A stretch of 64,000 nt of DNA, from the NCBI GenBank assembly GCA_020741275.1, contig DYZK01000109.1:1-64000 (forward strand), given 5' to 3'. The first letter of the stretch is position 1. Every line of letters begins with the position of its first letter. Positions 57,035-64,000 of the stretch are shown here, in pieces. Source of the DNA: Corynebacterium urealyticum (GTDB taxonomy: Bacteria; Actinomycetota; Actinomycetes; Mycobacteriales; Mycobacteriaceae). A model generated the notes under the pieces. The model saw only the letters and a list, made by a program, of their open reading frames with translations, was not told the origin of the DNA and ran no database searches. The position numbers and the translations under genes were made by a program.

Positions 57035-58797
57035 TCGCGGAGTTCCTCGACTCGCTACTCAGCCACGGCTACCTGCAAAAAGCTCTGATCACCTCAGTGA
57101 TCGTAGGCGTGGCCTGCGGCATCGTCGGCAGCTTCATCGTGCTGCGCGGCATGGCCCTGATCGGCGACGCAATCTCCCACGCGGTGCTGCCGGGGGTTGC
57201 GGCCTCCTATCTGCTGGGGACGAACCTCTTCCTCGGGGCGGTGGTCGCGGGGCTACTCGCCACACTCGCGATCGGGCTGATCAGCGAACGCTCAACGGTG
57301 AGAAACGATTCGGCGATCGGCATCGTCTTTTCCACCTTTTTCGCGATCGGCGTGCTGCTCATGGCGAAAGCGCAGACGGCGACGGACCTCACGGAGATCC
57401 TCTTCGGCAACGTCCTGACCGTTCAGGACGCCGACCGCAACCTCTCGATCGGCATCGCTGCTGCCGTGCTGCTTCTCACGCTGGCCTTCTATAAGGAACT
57501 CAAACTCAGCACCTTCGACCCCGTAATGGCCCGATCGGCTGGCGTGCCAGTGCGGGCGATCCACTACGGTCTGATGGTGGTGCTCACCCTGGTGACGGTC
57601 ATTTCCCTGCAGACAGTGGGCGTGATCCTGGTGGTTTCCCTGCTGATCACCCCGGCGTCGGCGGCGTACCTGCTGACGAACCGGCTCGGTGTGATGATCG
57701 GGCTCTCGGTGGCGATCTCGGCGACCAGCTCCGTGGTGGGGCTGTTCCTGAGCTATACCTACAATGTGTCCTCCGGCGTGACGATCGTGCTGACCGCCAG
57801 CGCACTGTTCCTGCTGGCTTTCCTCTTCGCTCCAGGCAAGGGCCTGGTCGCCCGCTCGCTGGGTAACAAGCCCCTGGCCGCGCTGCTGGCTCTCCTGCTG
57901 GGTGGCGCCCTGGTGTTCGGCGCCGCCACCTTCTCGGCGGAGGGGAAGGCAGACGGTGAGAAGCTGAACGTCGTCACCACCTTTACGCTGCTGGCGGACC
58001 TGGTGGAGGAGATCGGCGGCGAGGCGGTGGACGTCCATAACCTCGCGCCGACAGGCACGGACCCGCATGACTACGACCCCCTGCCCGCGGACCTGGATGC
58101 GACGAGCGACGCCGATCTGCTGTTCTACAACGGCCTGAACCTCGAGGGCGGCGAGCACGGCTGGTTGGCGAAACTAAAGAACACCGCGGGCCTGGATGAG
58201 TCGCAGATGGTCGAGACCACCAAGGGCGTGGAACCGAAGTACCTCAAAGACGAGGAGGGCAACCGGGAGATCAACCCGCACGCCTTCCTGGACCCGACCG
58301 TCGGCATCGCGATGGCCGAGAACGTGACCGCAGCGCTGGCCGAGGCTCTGCCCGAGCGCGCCGAGCAGATCGAGGAGAAGGGCGCGGAGTACAAGGCCAT
58401 GCTGGAGGGCATCGACGCCGACTACCGCGAGCAGCTCGGCGCGCTGCCGAAGCAGGATCGTGTGCTCGTGGCCAGCGAACACGCCTTCCAGTACATGGTC
58501 GAGACCTATGACATGGAGCAGCTCTATATCTGGCAGATCGACACAGATGAAAACGGCTCCCCAGCGCAGATTGGGCACCTCGTGCGTCAGCTGAAGGACA
58601 AGCGCCCAAAGCACCTGTTCGTGGAGTCGAATGTGGATACGCGCCCCATGAAGACCGTCTCGAAGGAGGCCGGGATTCCGATCTTCGCCGAGCCGCTGCA
58701 CTCCGATGAACTCGGTAAGCCGGGCACGGTCGCCGGAACCTACGAGGATTTCCTGCGCAGCAACTTGAAGACCATGATCGCGGGGCTGACGCGCTAG
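57031..58797 (+). CDS. Fused metal ABC transporter permease-solute-binding protein (Mn type)
   Basis: One 588-residue polypeptide combining two normally separate parts. Residues 1-280 form an MntC/ZnuB-type permease with about eight or nine helices (IVGSFIVLRGMALIGDAISH, GVILVVSLLITPASAAYLL). After one more helix (about 281-300), residues 311-588 form a cluster A-I binding protein like PsaA/MntC. Ligands by alignment are H346 (TDPHDYDP), H417 (NPHAFLDP), E483 (ASEHAF) and D559 (HSDEL), the His-His-Glu-Asp set of Mn receptors. There is no lipobox, so the receptor is tethered by the permease. No frameshift or stop separates the halves. Confidence 0.9.
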   Translation: MIAEFLDSLLSHGYLQKALITSVIVGVACGIVGSFIVLRGMALIGDAISHAVLPGVAASYLLGTNLFLGAVVAGLLATLAIGLISERSTVRNDSAIGIVFSTFFAIGVLLMAKAQTATDLTEILFGNVLTVQDADRNLSIGIAAAVLLLTLAFYKELKLSTFDPVMARSAGVPVRAIHYGLMVVLTLVTVISLQTVGVILVVSLLITPASAAYLLTNRLGVMIGLSVAISATSSVVGLFLSYTYNVSSGVTIVLTASALFLLAFLFAPGKGLVARSLGNKPLAALLALLLGGALVFGAATFSAEGKADGEKLNVVTTFTLLADLVEEIGGEAVDVHNLAPTGTDPHDYDPLPADLDATSDADLLFYNGLNLEGGEHGWLAKLKNTAGLDESQMVETTKGVEPKYLKDEEGNREINPHAFLDPTVGIAMAENVTAALAEALPERAEQIEEKGAEYKAMLEGIDADYREQLGALPKQDRVLVASEHAFQYMVETYDMEQLYIWQIDTDENGSPAQIGHLVRQLKDKRPKHLFVESNVDTRPMKTVSKEAGIPIFAEPLHSDELGKPGTVAGTYEDFLRSNLKTMIAGLTR

Positions 58798-58909
58798 AGC
58801 GCGAACGCGCCAGGCCACGACACCGATGGACTCCCCCTGCTCGCAGCGCCCCCTCGTTTTCTTGCAGCGGGCTGGGTGGCAGGCCGTCCGCAGGCTTATT
58901 ATTTGATAC

Positions 58910-60157
58910 ATGGCTGAAACTATCCCCGAGCAGAGGCAGCGAATTCTGCCCTCTCGCGCCCACCTCCCGTACGGGCTGGTGCTCGCCGCCTGGTGGAGCG
59001 CATGCCTGCTGCTGATCGCGGGCGGGGCGATCGTCGGCGCCCGCTTTGTGGAGAAGCTCGCGGTCGTTGTGGCGCCGCTGGCCATCGCGGTGTTGTTTTC
59101 CGCGATGCTCACCCCGGTCGTCAATTTTCTCGACGCCAAGCTGCGCCTCCCCCGCTCCCTGGCATCCTTGCTGACGGTTCTAGGGCTGATCGGGATCATC
59201 TCGGCAGGCGTGACACTTTTCACGACCCAACTGATCTCTGGGGTGCCGGCAATGCGGGATTCCGCCCGTCAGGGCGTGAATCAGATCATCAATTGGCTGG
59301 AGACCGGCCCTTTTAAACTCACCCAGGCGAAGCTCTCCGACATGGTCAACCACGTGCAGGGCGCGCTGTCCGAGAATTCCAAAACAATCGCGGACGGCGC
59401 GGTGCGCACGGGCACGACGGCGGTCAACTCGGGGGCTGCCCTGCTGATCTTCCTGATCACCCTGTTCTTCTTCCTCTACGAGGGACGGCGGATCTGGCTG
59501 TGGCTAGTGTCCCTCGCTCCCCAGGCATCCCAGGTGCCGATGGATGAGGCCTTCCGCCGCGGTTGGGTCTCGCTCGGAACCTTCGCCCACGTGCAGGTGT
59601 TGGTCGCCGCGTTGAACGCGGTGTCGGTCGGCATTGGCTGTTGGGTGATGAAGGTGCCGTTCGCGATTCCGATTTCGGTGCTGGTTTTTATCGCTTCCTT
59701 CGTCCCGATCGTGGGCGCGTTGATTTCCGGTGCGGTGCCCGCGCTGATCGGACTAGTGGATCAGGGCGTGTTCACCGCGATCGTCATGGTGATCATCGTG
59801 ACGGCGGTACACCAGATTGAAACCCACGTGCTGCAGCCCTTCCTGATGGGGCACGCGGTGGCGCTACACCCGCTGGCGGTGATCGTGGTGGTGGCCGCGG
59901 GAACGTACCTCTTCGGCCTGGCGGGCGCGGTGTTCGCGGTGCCGGTGGCGGCAATGGTGAACTCGGTGGTGCGCTACCTGCGCGGCAATGACATGTTCCC
60001 GGCACTCGGCGAGGCCTACGAGCTTCGGAAACCTGGGACGACGCGGGGGCTGACCGACCCGAAGGACGAGGATGCCAACGGGGAGTCTGCGGCTGGCGAT
60101 GCCGCGACGGATGCCCAGGCTGCTGCTTCGGCTGACAGCACCCAACCCCGCGAGTAG
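58910..60157 (+). CDS. AI-2E family (PerM-type) membrane transporter
   Basis: A 415-residue membrane protein with seven or eight helices. The central amphipathic region (about 120-185) and the conserved FVPIVGALISGAVPALIGL and QPFLMGHAVALHPLAVIVVV segments define the family. Members export small molecules or Na+ in exchange for protons; the AI-2 role is shown only for E. coli TqsA. The C-terminal 60 residues are polar and Ala/Asp-rich. The gene is preceded by 112 bp without an obvious element and followed by a strong terminator. Confidence 0.9.
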   Translation: MAETIPEQRQRILPSRAHLPYGLVLAAWWSACLLLIAGGAIVGARFVEKLAVVVAPLAIAVLFSAMLTPVVNFLDAKLRLPRSLASLLTVLGLIGIISAGVTLFTTQLISGVPAMRDSARQGVNQIINWLETGPFKLTQAKLSDMVNHVQGALSENSKTIADGAVRTGTTAVNSGAALLIFLITLFFFLYEGRRIWLWLVSLAPQASQVPMDEAFRRGWVSLGTFAHVQVLVAALNAVSVGIGCWVMKVPFAIPISVLVFIASFVPIVGALISGAVPALIGLVDQGVFTAIVMVIIVTAVHQIETHVLQPFLMGHAVALHPLAVIVVVAAGTYLFGLAGAVFAVPVAAMVNSVVRYLRGNDMFPALGEAYELRKPGTTRGLTDPKDEDANGESAAGDAATDAQAAASADSTQPRE

Positions 60158-60207
60158 CGCCTTCTCCTCCCCACTAGCGCGTCCCTCCCCAGCCCAGCTG
60201 GGCACAG

Positions 60208-60255
60208 AAAATCCCCCATCCGGTCAGTACGTGCTCACCGGATGGGGGATTTTTT
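60208..60255. terminator. Strong terminator between AI-2E and PNPOx genes
   Basis: AATCCCCCATCCGGT (60210-60224) pairs with ACCGGATGGGGGATT (60237-60251), followed by TTTT. AAAA on the other side makes it usable from both directions. Confidence 0.9.
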
Positions 60256-60262
60256 GCTGGAG

Positions 60263-60685
60263 CTAGTAGCGCTCCGGCTCCTCGCCGAGCTGGAAGCGCC
60301 GACCGGAGATCTCCTCAGGGGTGATCTCCACGTAGTTATACTTCAGGGTCGGCAGCCACGGCTTCAGCGGCAGCTCGTCGGCCTCCTGGATCTCGTCCGT
60401 CCTCTGCAGGATGCGAGCGCGTCCCTTAACGATCACGGACCATGCTTTGTCCTCGGTGTGCTCATCGGCTTCGAAAAGCACCCGGTCGTTGATGGACACG
60501 GTGAACAGCTTGGACCCCTCCGCGGTGCGGAAGTAGATCTTGCCCTCGTTCACCACGTAGTTCAGCGGGTAGATGTCGAAGTCATCCTTGATGCGAACGA
60601 CCAGACGGCCGAGCTGATGGTCACCCATTAGCTCCAGGGCCTCGTCTTCCTTCAGGATCTCAATGGGGTTCTCAAAATCAGCCAT
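60263..60685 (-). CDS. Pyridoxamine 5'-phosphate oxidase-like flavin-binding protein
   Basis: A 140-residue split-barrel protein. The pattern GRLVVRIKDDFDIYPLNYVVNEGKIYFRT followed by WSVIVKGRARIL matches the PNPOx-like FMN/F420-binding group. The residues for pyridoxine phosphate oxidation are not recognisable, so it is more probably a general flavin- or deazaflavin-dependent reductase. Start ATG 60685, end just before the terminator at 60255. Confidence 0.85.
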   Translation of the reverse strand: MADFENPIEILKEDEALELMGDHQLGRLVVRIKDDFDIYPLNYVVNEGKIYFRTAEGSKLFTVSINDRVLFEADEHTEDKAWSVIVKGRARILQRTDEIQEADELPLKPWLPTLKYNYVEITPEEISGRRFQLGEEPERY

Positions 60686-60729
60686 ACTTCCATTCTGGCA
60701 CTGTTTGCTTTTCGTGTCGTGCCGGAGTT

Positions 60730-61119
60730 TTACCCCTCGGGCCCGGTGATCAGCATCAAGGTCACCGTGGCTGGCCCGTCGACCGCGCGCAGCTCGTGCG
60801 AGACGTTCGCCTCCACAGAGACCGCGGTGCCTGGCTTGATGAGAAGCGTCTCTCCGCCCACGTCGAACTCGACCTCACCGGTCTGGCCAAGCACCATGAT
60901 CGGCGCTGGCGCATGGTGATCCGCCATGACGTCGCCCTTTCGAAAGGCGATGCGGACGACGGCCGCGTGCCCAAGCCTTTCTTGGATGCGAACCTCGGGG
61001 ACGGCCCGCCCCTCCCCCGCAGGCTGACTGTGTTCTGCGTCCAGTTGGCAGAGGTACGTCCAACCTTCGCCGGCGGCGTTATAAGGCTGCTTGGTGGCGG
61101 TGTCTTTGTTCGTGCCCAT
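60730..61119 (-). CDS. Cupin domain protein
   Basis: A 129-residue single-cupin protein. The beta-barrel core runs from about residue 55, with HHAPAPIMVLGQTGEVEF (first cupin motif, metal-binding His and a reduced set of ligands) and KPGTAVSVEANVSHELRA (second motif with His). The role is not deducible. The gene is 44 bp upstream of the PNPOx-like gene on the same strand, so the two could be cotranscribed. Confidence 0.82.
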   Translation of the reverse strand: MGTNKDTATKQPYNAAGEGWTYLCQLDAEHSQPAGEGRAVPEVRIQERLGHAAVVRIAFRKGDVMADHHAPAPIMVLGQTGEVEFDVGGETLLIKPGTAVSVEANVSHELRAVDGPATVTLMLITGPEG

Positions 61120-61156
61120 GCCCCCATGCTCCCACAGAATTCCCGCCCCAGCACGA

Positions 61157-61190
61157 CAAAAGCCCCCTCACCGTTTCCAGTGAGGGGGCT
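61157..61190 (-). terminator. Terminator of the initiator tRNA gene
   Basis: AGCCCCCTCA (61161-61170) and TGAGGGGGCT (61181-61190) form a perfect 10-bp stem. On the minus strand it is followed by TTTTGTC, eight bases after the tRNA. Confidence 0.88.
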
Positions 61191-61198
61191 TCTCTTAG

Positions 61199-61272
61199 TA
61201 GCGGGGGCAGGATTCGAACCTACGACCTCTGGGTTATGAGCCCAGCGAGCTACCGAGCTGCTCCACCCCGCG
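61199..61272 (-). tRNA. Initiator tRNA-Met (CAU)
   Basis: A 74-nt cloverleaf with anticodon CAU (loop CTCATAA). Three consecutive G-C pairs at the base of the anticodon stem (GGG/CCC) and an unpaired C1 x U72 acceptor end mark it as initiator. The T-loop TTCGAAT is canonical. The 3' CCA is not encoded. I see no other tRNA in the window. Confidence 0.95.
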
Positions 61273-61482
61273 ACGCTTGCGAGTACAGACTCAACCAATT
61301 TCTTGGCTGATCCCTGTCTGCAACATCGACTAGTCTAACAAGCCTCCACACGAAAGCAAAATCGCCCGCTGGCCTGCGCTCTTCCAGTGAGCGCTGCGGC
61401 CAACGGACGATCAGCGGCTAGCTACTCGGCGGCCAAGCGGCCTCCCTGGCCGGCCGGGCGCCCCAGGCCACCCGGCCCGTCC

Positions 61483-64000
61483 CTACTGCTGGGACTGCAG
61501 CTCGCGGACTGCCTTATCCAGCTCGTCGAGTGCCTTACCGAATTCCTCGAAGGATCCAGACTGGCGGGTGCGGTTGACCTTGTCCATCGCATCCCGGACC
61601 TTGTCGGCAGCGTCGCCCTGCGGCAGCTGACCAGCCGCCCCGGAGCCCTGCTCCTGGTCCTTACCCTCGTCCTTACCGGAGTCGCCTTCGTCCTGCTTAT
61701 CGCCCTTGCCTGGGGCCACAACGCTGCCGTCGACCTCTTCCAGGTCCGTGGCCGCTGCCGGGTCGATGCCCACCTGCTGCAGCGCCTCGGCGATCGTCGG
61801 CGCGTAACCAACCTGGCCGTTGTAGGACACCAGGACGCGCAGCAGCTTCGGGAACGCGGACTCCTGGTCCTTACGCTTGGAGTACACCGGCTCCACGTAG
61901 AGCACCTGTCCGTCGCCCACCGGCAGGGTCAACAGGTTGCCGTTAATGACGTCATTCGACCCCTCCAGGAGGGTGCGCTCGCGGGCGACCTCATCGGAAG
62001 ACATCATCGTGTCCTGCGCCTGCTTCGGGCCCTGGGTCTGCGTCTGGGTCGGCAGCACGCGCACGTGGATCTTGCCGTAGTTCTCCGGATCAGAGGAGAC
62101 GGTCATGTGCGCGGCCAGGAACTCACGACGCAGGCCACGGAACGGGGTAATCAGCTGGAAGCTCGGTTTGCCGGTCTCCGGATCGGCGGCGACCACGTAG
62201 TACGGCGGCTGCGCCAGCTCGCCCTTGTTCTCCTTGGCCGTCGGGTCGGACGGCACGGACCAGAAGGCGTCGTTCTGGAAGAACACGCCTGGGTCGCTGA
62301 CGTGGTAGCGGGCGATGAGCTCGCGCTGCACCTTGAACATGTCACCTGGGTAGCGCATGTGCTGCATCAGCTCGTCGCTGATCTCGGACTTCGGCTTCAC
62401 GACGTCCGGGAACGCACCGCGCCAGGCCTTCAGGACGGGGTCCTTTTCGTCGAATTCGTAGAGCTCGACGGTGCCGTCGTAGGCGTCGACGGTGGCCTTG
62501 ACGGAGTTACGGATGTAGCTGACCTTGTCGGTGACCAGCTGCTCACGGCGGACACCATCGGGGTTGGTGGTGTCCGTCGTGGTTTCCGTCAGGCTGGTGC
62601 GCTCGGAGTAGGGCAGGTCCGTCAGGGTGGTGTAGCCGTCGACGACCCACTTGATTCGCCCGTCGATGACGGTCGGGTAGGTCTTCGAGTCGGTGGTCAG
62701 CCACGGTGCAACCTTGTGCACGCGCTCGCGGGGATCGCGGTTGTACAGGATGCGGGAGTTCTCGCCGATGCGGTCGGTGAGCAGCAAGTTCATCGACTCG
62801 AAGTGGGCGGCGTACATCAGGCGGTTGAATGAATTATTGACGTCCACTCCGCCCTTACCGGTGTAGGTGTAGTTGCTGTCCTCCGTGTCATACTCCAGCG
62901 GGTTCCCGCCAGTACGTCCCACGATCGCGTAGTCCGAGTTCGGGGTCGGGTTGGAAGCGATCAGCGGGCCGAAGTAGATACGCGGCTGCTTCAGATCAAG
63001 CTCCAGCTCGCCACCCTGGCGACCCCGCTCCAGGGACTGCAGGTCGGCGACGGTGTAGACCGGGTAGCCACCTCGGGCGGAACCGACGTCGCGGGCCACC
63101 TCGTCGACCTTACGGGCCGGGGCGGCGATGAAGCCGTTGCCGTGGGTGTAGACGGTGTGGCGGTTGATCCAGTCCTGCTGGTTGCCTTCCAGGGTGTTGG
63201 GGTTCAGCTCACGAGCGGCGACGACGAAGTCCCGCATCTTGCCGTCGACGTCGTAGCGGTCTACGGAGAGCTCATCGGAGAAGCCGTAGAAGTTACGCAG
63301 CTGCTGTTGCTGGGTGAACGTCGGGGACAAGACCTGCGGGTCCAGGAGACGGATGTTGGAGAGAGTGACGTCGTCCTGGGCGATGGAGCGCTCCGCCTGC
63401 TTGCCGCCCTGCTTGGTGCCCCAGTTGCGCTCGTAGGTGACGTTGTCGTCCTCGAGGCCGTAGGCGTGGCGGGTGGCGTCGATGTTGCGGGCGATGTACT
63501 CGCGCTCCTTCTCCGCGCGGTTCGGGGCGACGGAGAACTGCTCCAGAATTGCTGGCCAGGCCACGCCGGCGACGAGGGAGGTCAGCAGCATCAGAGCCAC
63601 GGCGAGCGCCGGGAGGCGCAGGTCCTTCATCACGATAGTGAGGAAGAACAGGGCGGCCACGAAGATGGCGACGACGAGTAGGACGATTTTTGCGGGCAGG
63701 ACTGCGTTGATGTCCGTGTAGGAGCCACCCGTGAAGGTATCGTGCTGGCGGTTGAGCAGGTCGTAGCGGTCGAACCAGTAGCCCACGGCCTTCGAGGTCA
63801 TCCAGATGCCAGCGATGATCGCCAGCTGTCGGCGGGCCGCCGGAGCAACCTTTGCCTTCTCCCCCACCCGCGGATTACCTGTGGTGATGGAGCCCAGCAG
63901 GTAGTGGCCGATGCCGTTGACGAAGAACGCGATGATGAGGATGAAGCTGAGCATCCCCAGGATGAGGTTCAGCATCGGCAGGTTAAAGGCGTAGAAGCTC
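61483..64000 (-). CDS. UPF0182 family membrane protein, 5' end outside window
   Basis: The visible 838 residues lack the N-terminus; the frame is open through the right edge (the upstream codons encode FYAFNLP, as in family members). Three hydrophobic helices remain at the start of the visible part, followed by a large extracytoplasmic domain with family segments (EREYIARNIDATRHAYGL, TVYTHGNGFIAAP, YFGPLIASNPTPNSDYAIV). The C-terminus carries a charged, Gly/Asp/Gln-rich linker and a final helix. Family function is not established. Confidence 0.93.
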   Translation of the reverse strand, partial: SFYAFNLPMLNLILGMLSFILIIAFFVNGIGHYLLGSITTGNPRVGEKAKVAPAARRQLAIIAGIWMTSKAVGYWFDRYDLLNRQHDTFTGGSYTDINAVLPAKIVLLVVAIFVAALFFLTIVMKDLRLPALAVALMLLTSLVAGVAWPAILEQFSVAPNRAEKEREYIARNIDATRHAYGLEDDNVTYERNWGTKQGGKQAERSIAQDDVTLSNIRLLDPQVLSPTFTQQQQLRNFYGFSDELSVDRYDVDGKMRDFVVAARELNPNTLEGNQQDWINRHTVYTHGNGFIAAPARKVDEVARDVGSARGGYPVYTVADLQSLERGRQGGELELDLKQPRIYFGPLIASNPTPNSDYAIVGRTGGNPLEYDTEDSNYTYTGKGGVDVNNSFNRLMYAAHFESMNLLLTDRIGENSRILYNRDPRERVHKVAPWLTTDSKTYPTVIDGRIKWVVDGYTTLTDLPYSERTSLTETTTDTTNPDGVRREQLVTDKVSYIRNSVKATVDAYDGTVELYEFDEKDPVLKAWRGAFPDVVKPKSEISDELMQHMRYPGDMFKVQRELIARYHVSDPGVFFQNDAFWSVPSDPTAKENKGELAQPPYYVVAADPETGKPSFQLITPFRGLRREFLAAHMTVSSDPENYGKIHVRVLPTQTQTQGPKQAQDTMMSSDEVARERTLLEGSNDVINGNLLTLPVGDGQVLYVEPVYSKRKDQESAFPKLLRVLVSYNGQVGYAPTIAEALQQVGIDPAAATDLEEVDGSVVAPGKGDKQDEGDSGKDEGKDQEQGSGAAGQLPQGDAADKVRDAMDKVNRTRQSGSFEEFGKALDELDKAVRELQSQQ

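Overview
The window is ordinary, gene-dense chromosome from a GC-rich actinobacterium, almost certainly a Corynebacterium. The clearest signs are the corynebacterial gene orders galU-glp-rimJ-glpR and metG-tatD-rpf2-rsmA-ispE-abcF, a resuscitation-promoting factor with DUF348/G5 domains, many GTG/TTG starts, and an MntR-type operator like the one known from C. glutamicum. The high GC content would fit a lipophilic species of the jeikeium/urealyticum type, but that is a guess. I see no insertion sequence, prophage, CRISPR array, rRNA or toxin-antitoxin system.

Layout. 1-5.3 kb: a polyphosphate kinase 2 cut by the left edge, a TetR regulator, a 3-hydroxyisobutyryl-CoA hydrolase-like enzyme, a small monooxygenase-fold protein and a Uup-type ABC-F ATPase. 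5.3-16.4 kb: ispE, rsmA, rpf2, tatD, metG, a BCCT osmolyte carrier, rsmI and the protein O-mannosyltransferase. 16.4-24.5 kb: an orphan zinc-finger membrane protein, a DoxX protein, the division-associated pair glpR/glp with rimJ and galU, then fthC, mscL and moaB with a tiny coupled ORF. 24.5-28.4 kb: the envelope-stress trio pepD-mprB-mprA. 28.5-30.4 kb: two divergent ribosomal-protein units (rpmF, rpmE2; rpmB, rpmG, rpsN, rpsR), whose products contain only one cysteine in total. Much of 5.3-28.7 kb matches, as far as I recall, the M. tuberculosis Rv0979A-Rv1011 neighbourhood.

30.5-34.2 kb holds a DUF1846 protein, an RDD membrane protein and an AEC carrier. 34.2-46.0 kb is a nine-gene, one-strand catabolic operon (accD1, accA1, fadE, maoC, citE-like lyase, fadD, scoA, scoB, thiolase) preceded by its own TetR gene. 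It is the counterpart of M. tuberculosis Rv2498c-Rv2506. Its logic is leucine breakdown: 3-methylcrotonyl-CoA carboxylation, HMG-CoA cleavage, then acetoacetate activation and thiolysis. Itaconate dissimilation is a plausible second use. A perfect 18-bp palindrome sits just upstream of accD1. 46.2-55.0 kb: purH-purN-DUF6350, an M23 peptidase, a UvrD/PcrA helicase and a small chorismate mutase. 55.2-58.8 kb: a secreted S1 protease and an MntR-box-preceded manganese transporter in which permease and solute-binding protein are one polypeptide. 58.9-64.0 kb: an AI-2E family exporter, a PNPOx-like flavoprotein, a cupin, initiator tRNA-Met and a UPF0182 membrane protein cut by the right edge.

The most useful non-genic signals are three 8-3-8 direct repeats (GATAACAA-TCT-GATAACAA type) upstream of rpf2, the BCCT carrier and the M23 peptidase, which suggest one shared regulator (MtrA is the candidate), the accD1 palindrome, and the MntR-like box. 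I found no convincing wholly new system. The best leads are the fused Mn transporter, the catalytically degenerate MoeA (Glp), the cysteine-poor ribosomal cluster and the moaB-coupled microprotein whose 3' end doubles as a hairpin behind mscL.
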